Shown: positions 63,919-64,000 of the stretch, one piece after another | Numbering within the stretch: position 1 is the first letter of the stretch | Layout of the letters: each line of letters opens with the position of its first letter | Origin: Ephydatia muelleri | Taxonomy: Eukaryota > Porifera > Demospongiae > Spongillida > Spongillidae | DNA length: 64,000 bases | NCBI GenBank assembly: GCA_013339895.1 | Contig: JABACO010000008.1 | Coordinates: 1,336,584 to 1,400,583, forward strand | Direction: 5' to 3' | Made by a program: the position numbers and the translations under genes | The notes under the pieces: generated by a model | What the model was told of the DNA's origin: nothing | The model's database searches: none | Seen by the model: only the letters and a program-made list of their open reading frames with translations

Positions 63919-64000
63919 GTTGAAGGTTCCTGCTGTCGCGTTTCGTGACTTCTCAAGGACAGCGTTTCGGCTCGCTCCAATTCTGCTATCCGGATCTGCA

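Larger units (their letters stand above)
57339..64000 (-). mobile_element. BEL/Pao LTR retrotransposon, 5' end outside window
   Basis: Read on the minus strand, the element runs gag, protease, reverse transcriptase, RNase H, integrase, polypurine tract and 3' LTR. This order, with DUF1759-like gag, A17-type protease/RT and DUF5641-like integrase tail, is that of the BEL/Pao superfamily. The 5' LTR and start of gag lie beyond position 64000. The copy is broken by a hAT insertion in gag and by frame changes near 61515, 59540 and 58085-58030, so it is unlikely to move by itself. Confidence 0.9.
61409..64000 (-). pseudogene. BEL/Pao gag and protease, interrupted
   Basis: The reading frame enters at the window end, is split by the hAT element at 63086-63918 and continues in the same frame to a stop at 61409. 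It starts with a charged region (LERAETLSLR) and then a DUF1759-type gag domain (KLPKVVLKRFDGRPTEW). Three zinc-knuckle-like motifs follow: CYFCGEQHLASSC, CFVCLKKGHISREC and CASCNGRHHSTIC. The aspartic protease region contains LDSGSQKSYI. Near 61515 one base appears to be missing, so the frame runs into a non-homologous tail instead of RT. The target duplication left by the insertion adds further bases to gag. Confidence 0.85.

Overview
The window reads as nuclear DNA of a non-vertebrate animal: AT-rich, full of microsatellites, with three spliced genes on the + strand and several transposon superfamilies. Introns range from 52 nt to about 4.6 kb, and many are only 52-66 nt. That mix would suit a sponge or another early-branching marine invertebrate, but this is an inference and the sequence does not settle it. 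No tRNA, rRNA or CRISPR array was recognised.

Layout. Positions 1-8.0 kb are mostly intergenic: a short P-element-like inverted-repeat relic (about 500-1185), simple repeats, a decayed direct duplication, and one unidentified minus-strand coding exon (about 5926-6371). Positions 8038-24995 hold a complete 19-exon gene for a type II membrane M13 zinc metallopeptidase (neprilysin/ECE family, 732 residues, all phases consistent). Its large introns carry foldback elements and a 450-bp homopurine minisatellite. At 26.7-27.1 kb there is a palindromic MITE. Positions 29385-34172 are an essentially whole P-superfamily DNA transposon with matching ends, an 8-bp target duplication, a degenerate P-type transposase on + and a second convergent ORF on -.

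Positions 35520-47137 hold a 17-exon gene for 6-phosphofructo-2-kinase/fructose-2,6-bisphosphatase. The bisphosphatase half is clean. In the kinase half, three successive introns are packed with different tandem repeats, and two exon ends carry an apparent extra T. Upstream ATGs and a possible premature terminal exon suggest extra control. Positions 49011-54734 hold an 18-exon secreted proteinase K-like subtilase with signal peptide, I9 propeptide and full Asp/His/Ser triad. Its 2.7-kb intron 9 contains a large 23-bp tandem array and a hAT-type element with an exact 8-bp duplication.

Positions 55971-56760 are a near-perfect 790-bp palindrome, the youngest of three copies of one foldback family in this window. 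Positions 57339-64000 are the 3' LTR, integrase, RT/RNase H and gag-protease of a minus-strand BEL/Pao retrotransposon. Its gag is interrupted by a second hAT-type element (63086-63918) that encodes a BED zinc finger.

The three host genes have unrelated roles (peptide cleavage at the cell surface, glycolytic control, secreted proteolysis), and nothing suggests they work together. The distinctive content is the density and nesting of mobile elements and the repeat-filled introns. No clearly new biological system was found. The best leads are the two-ORF P element, the palindromic MITE family, and the possible kinase-only isoform and repeat-supplied splice acceptor of the PFK-2/FBPase-2 gene.
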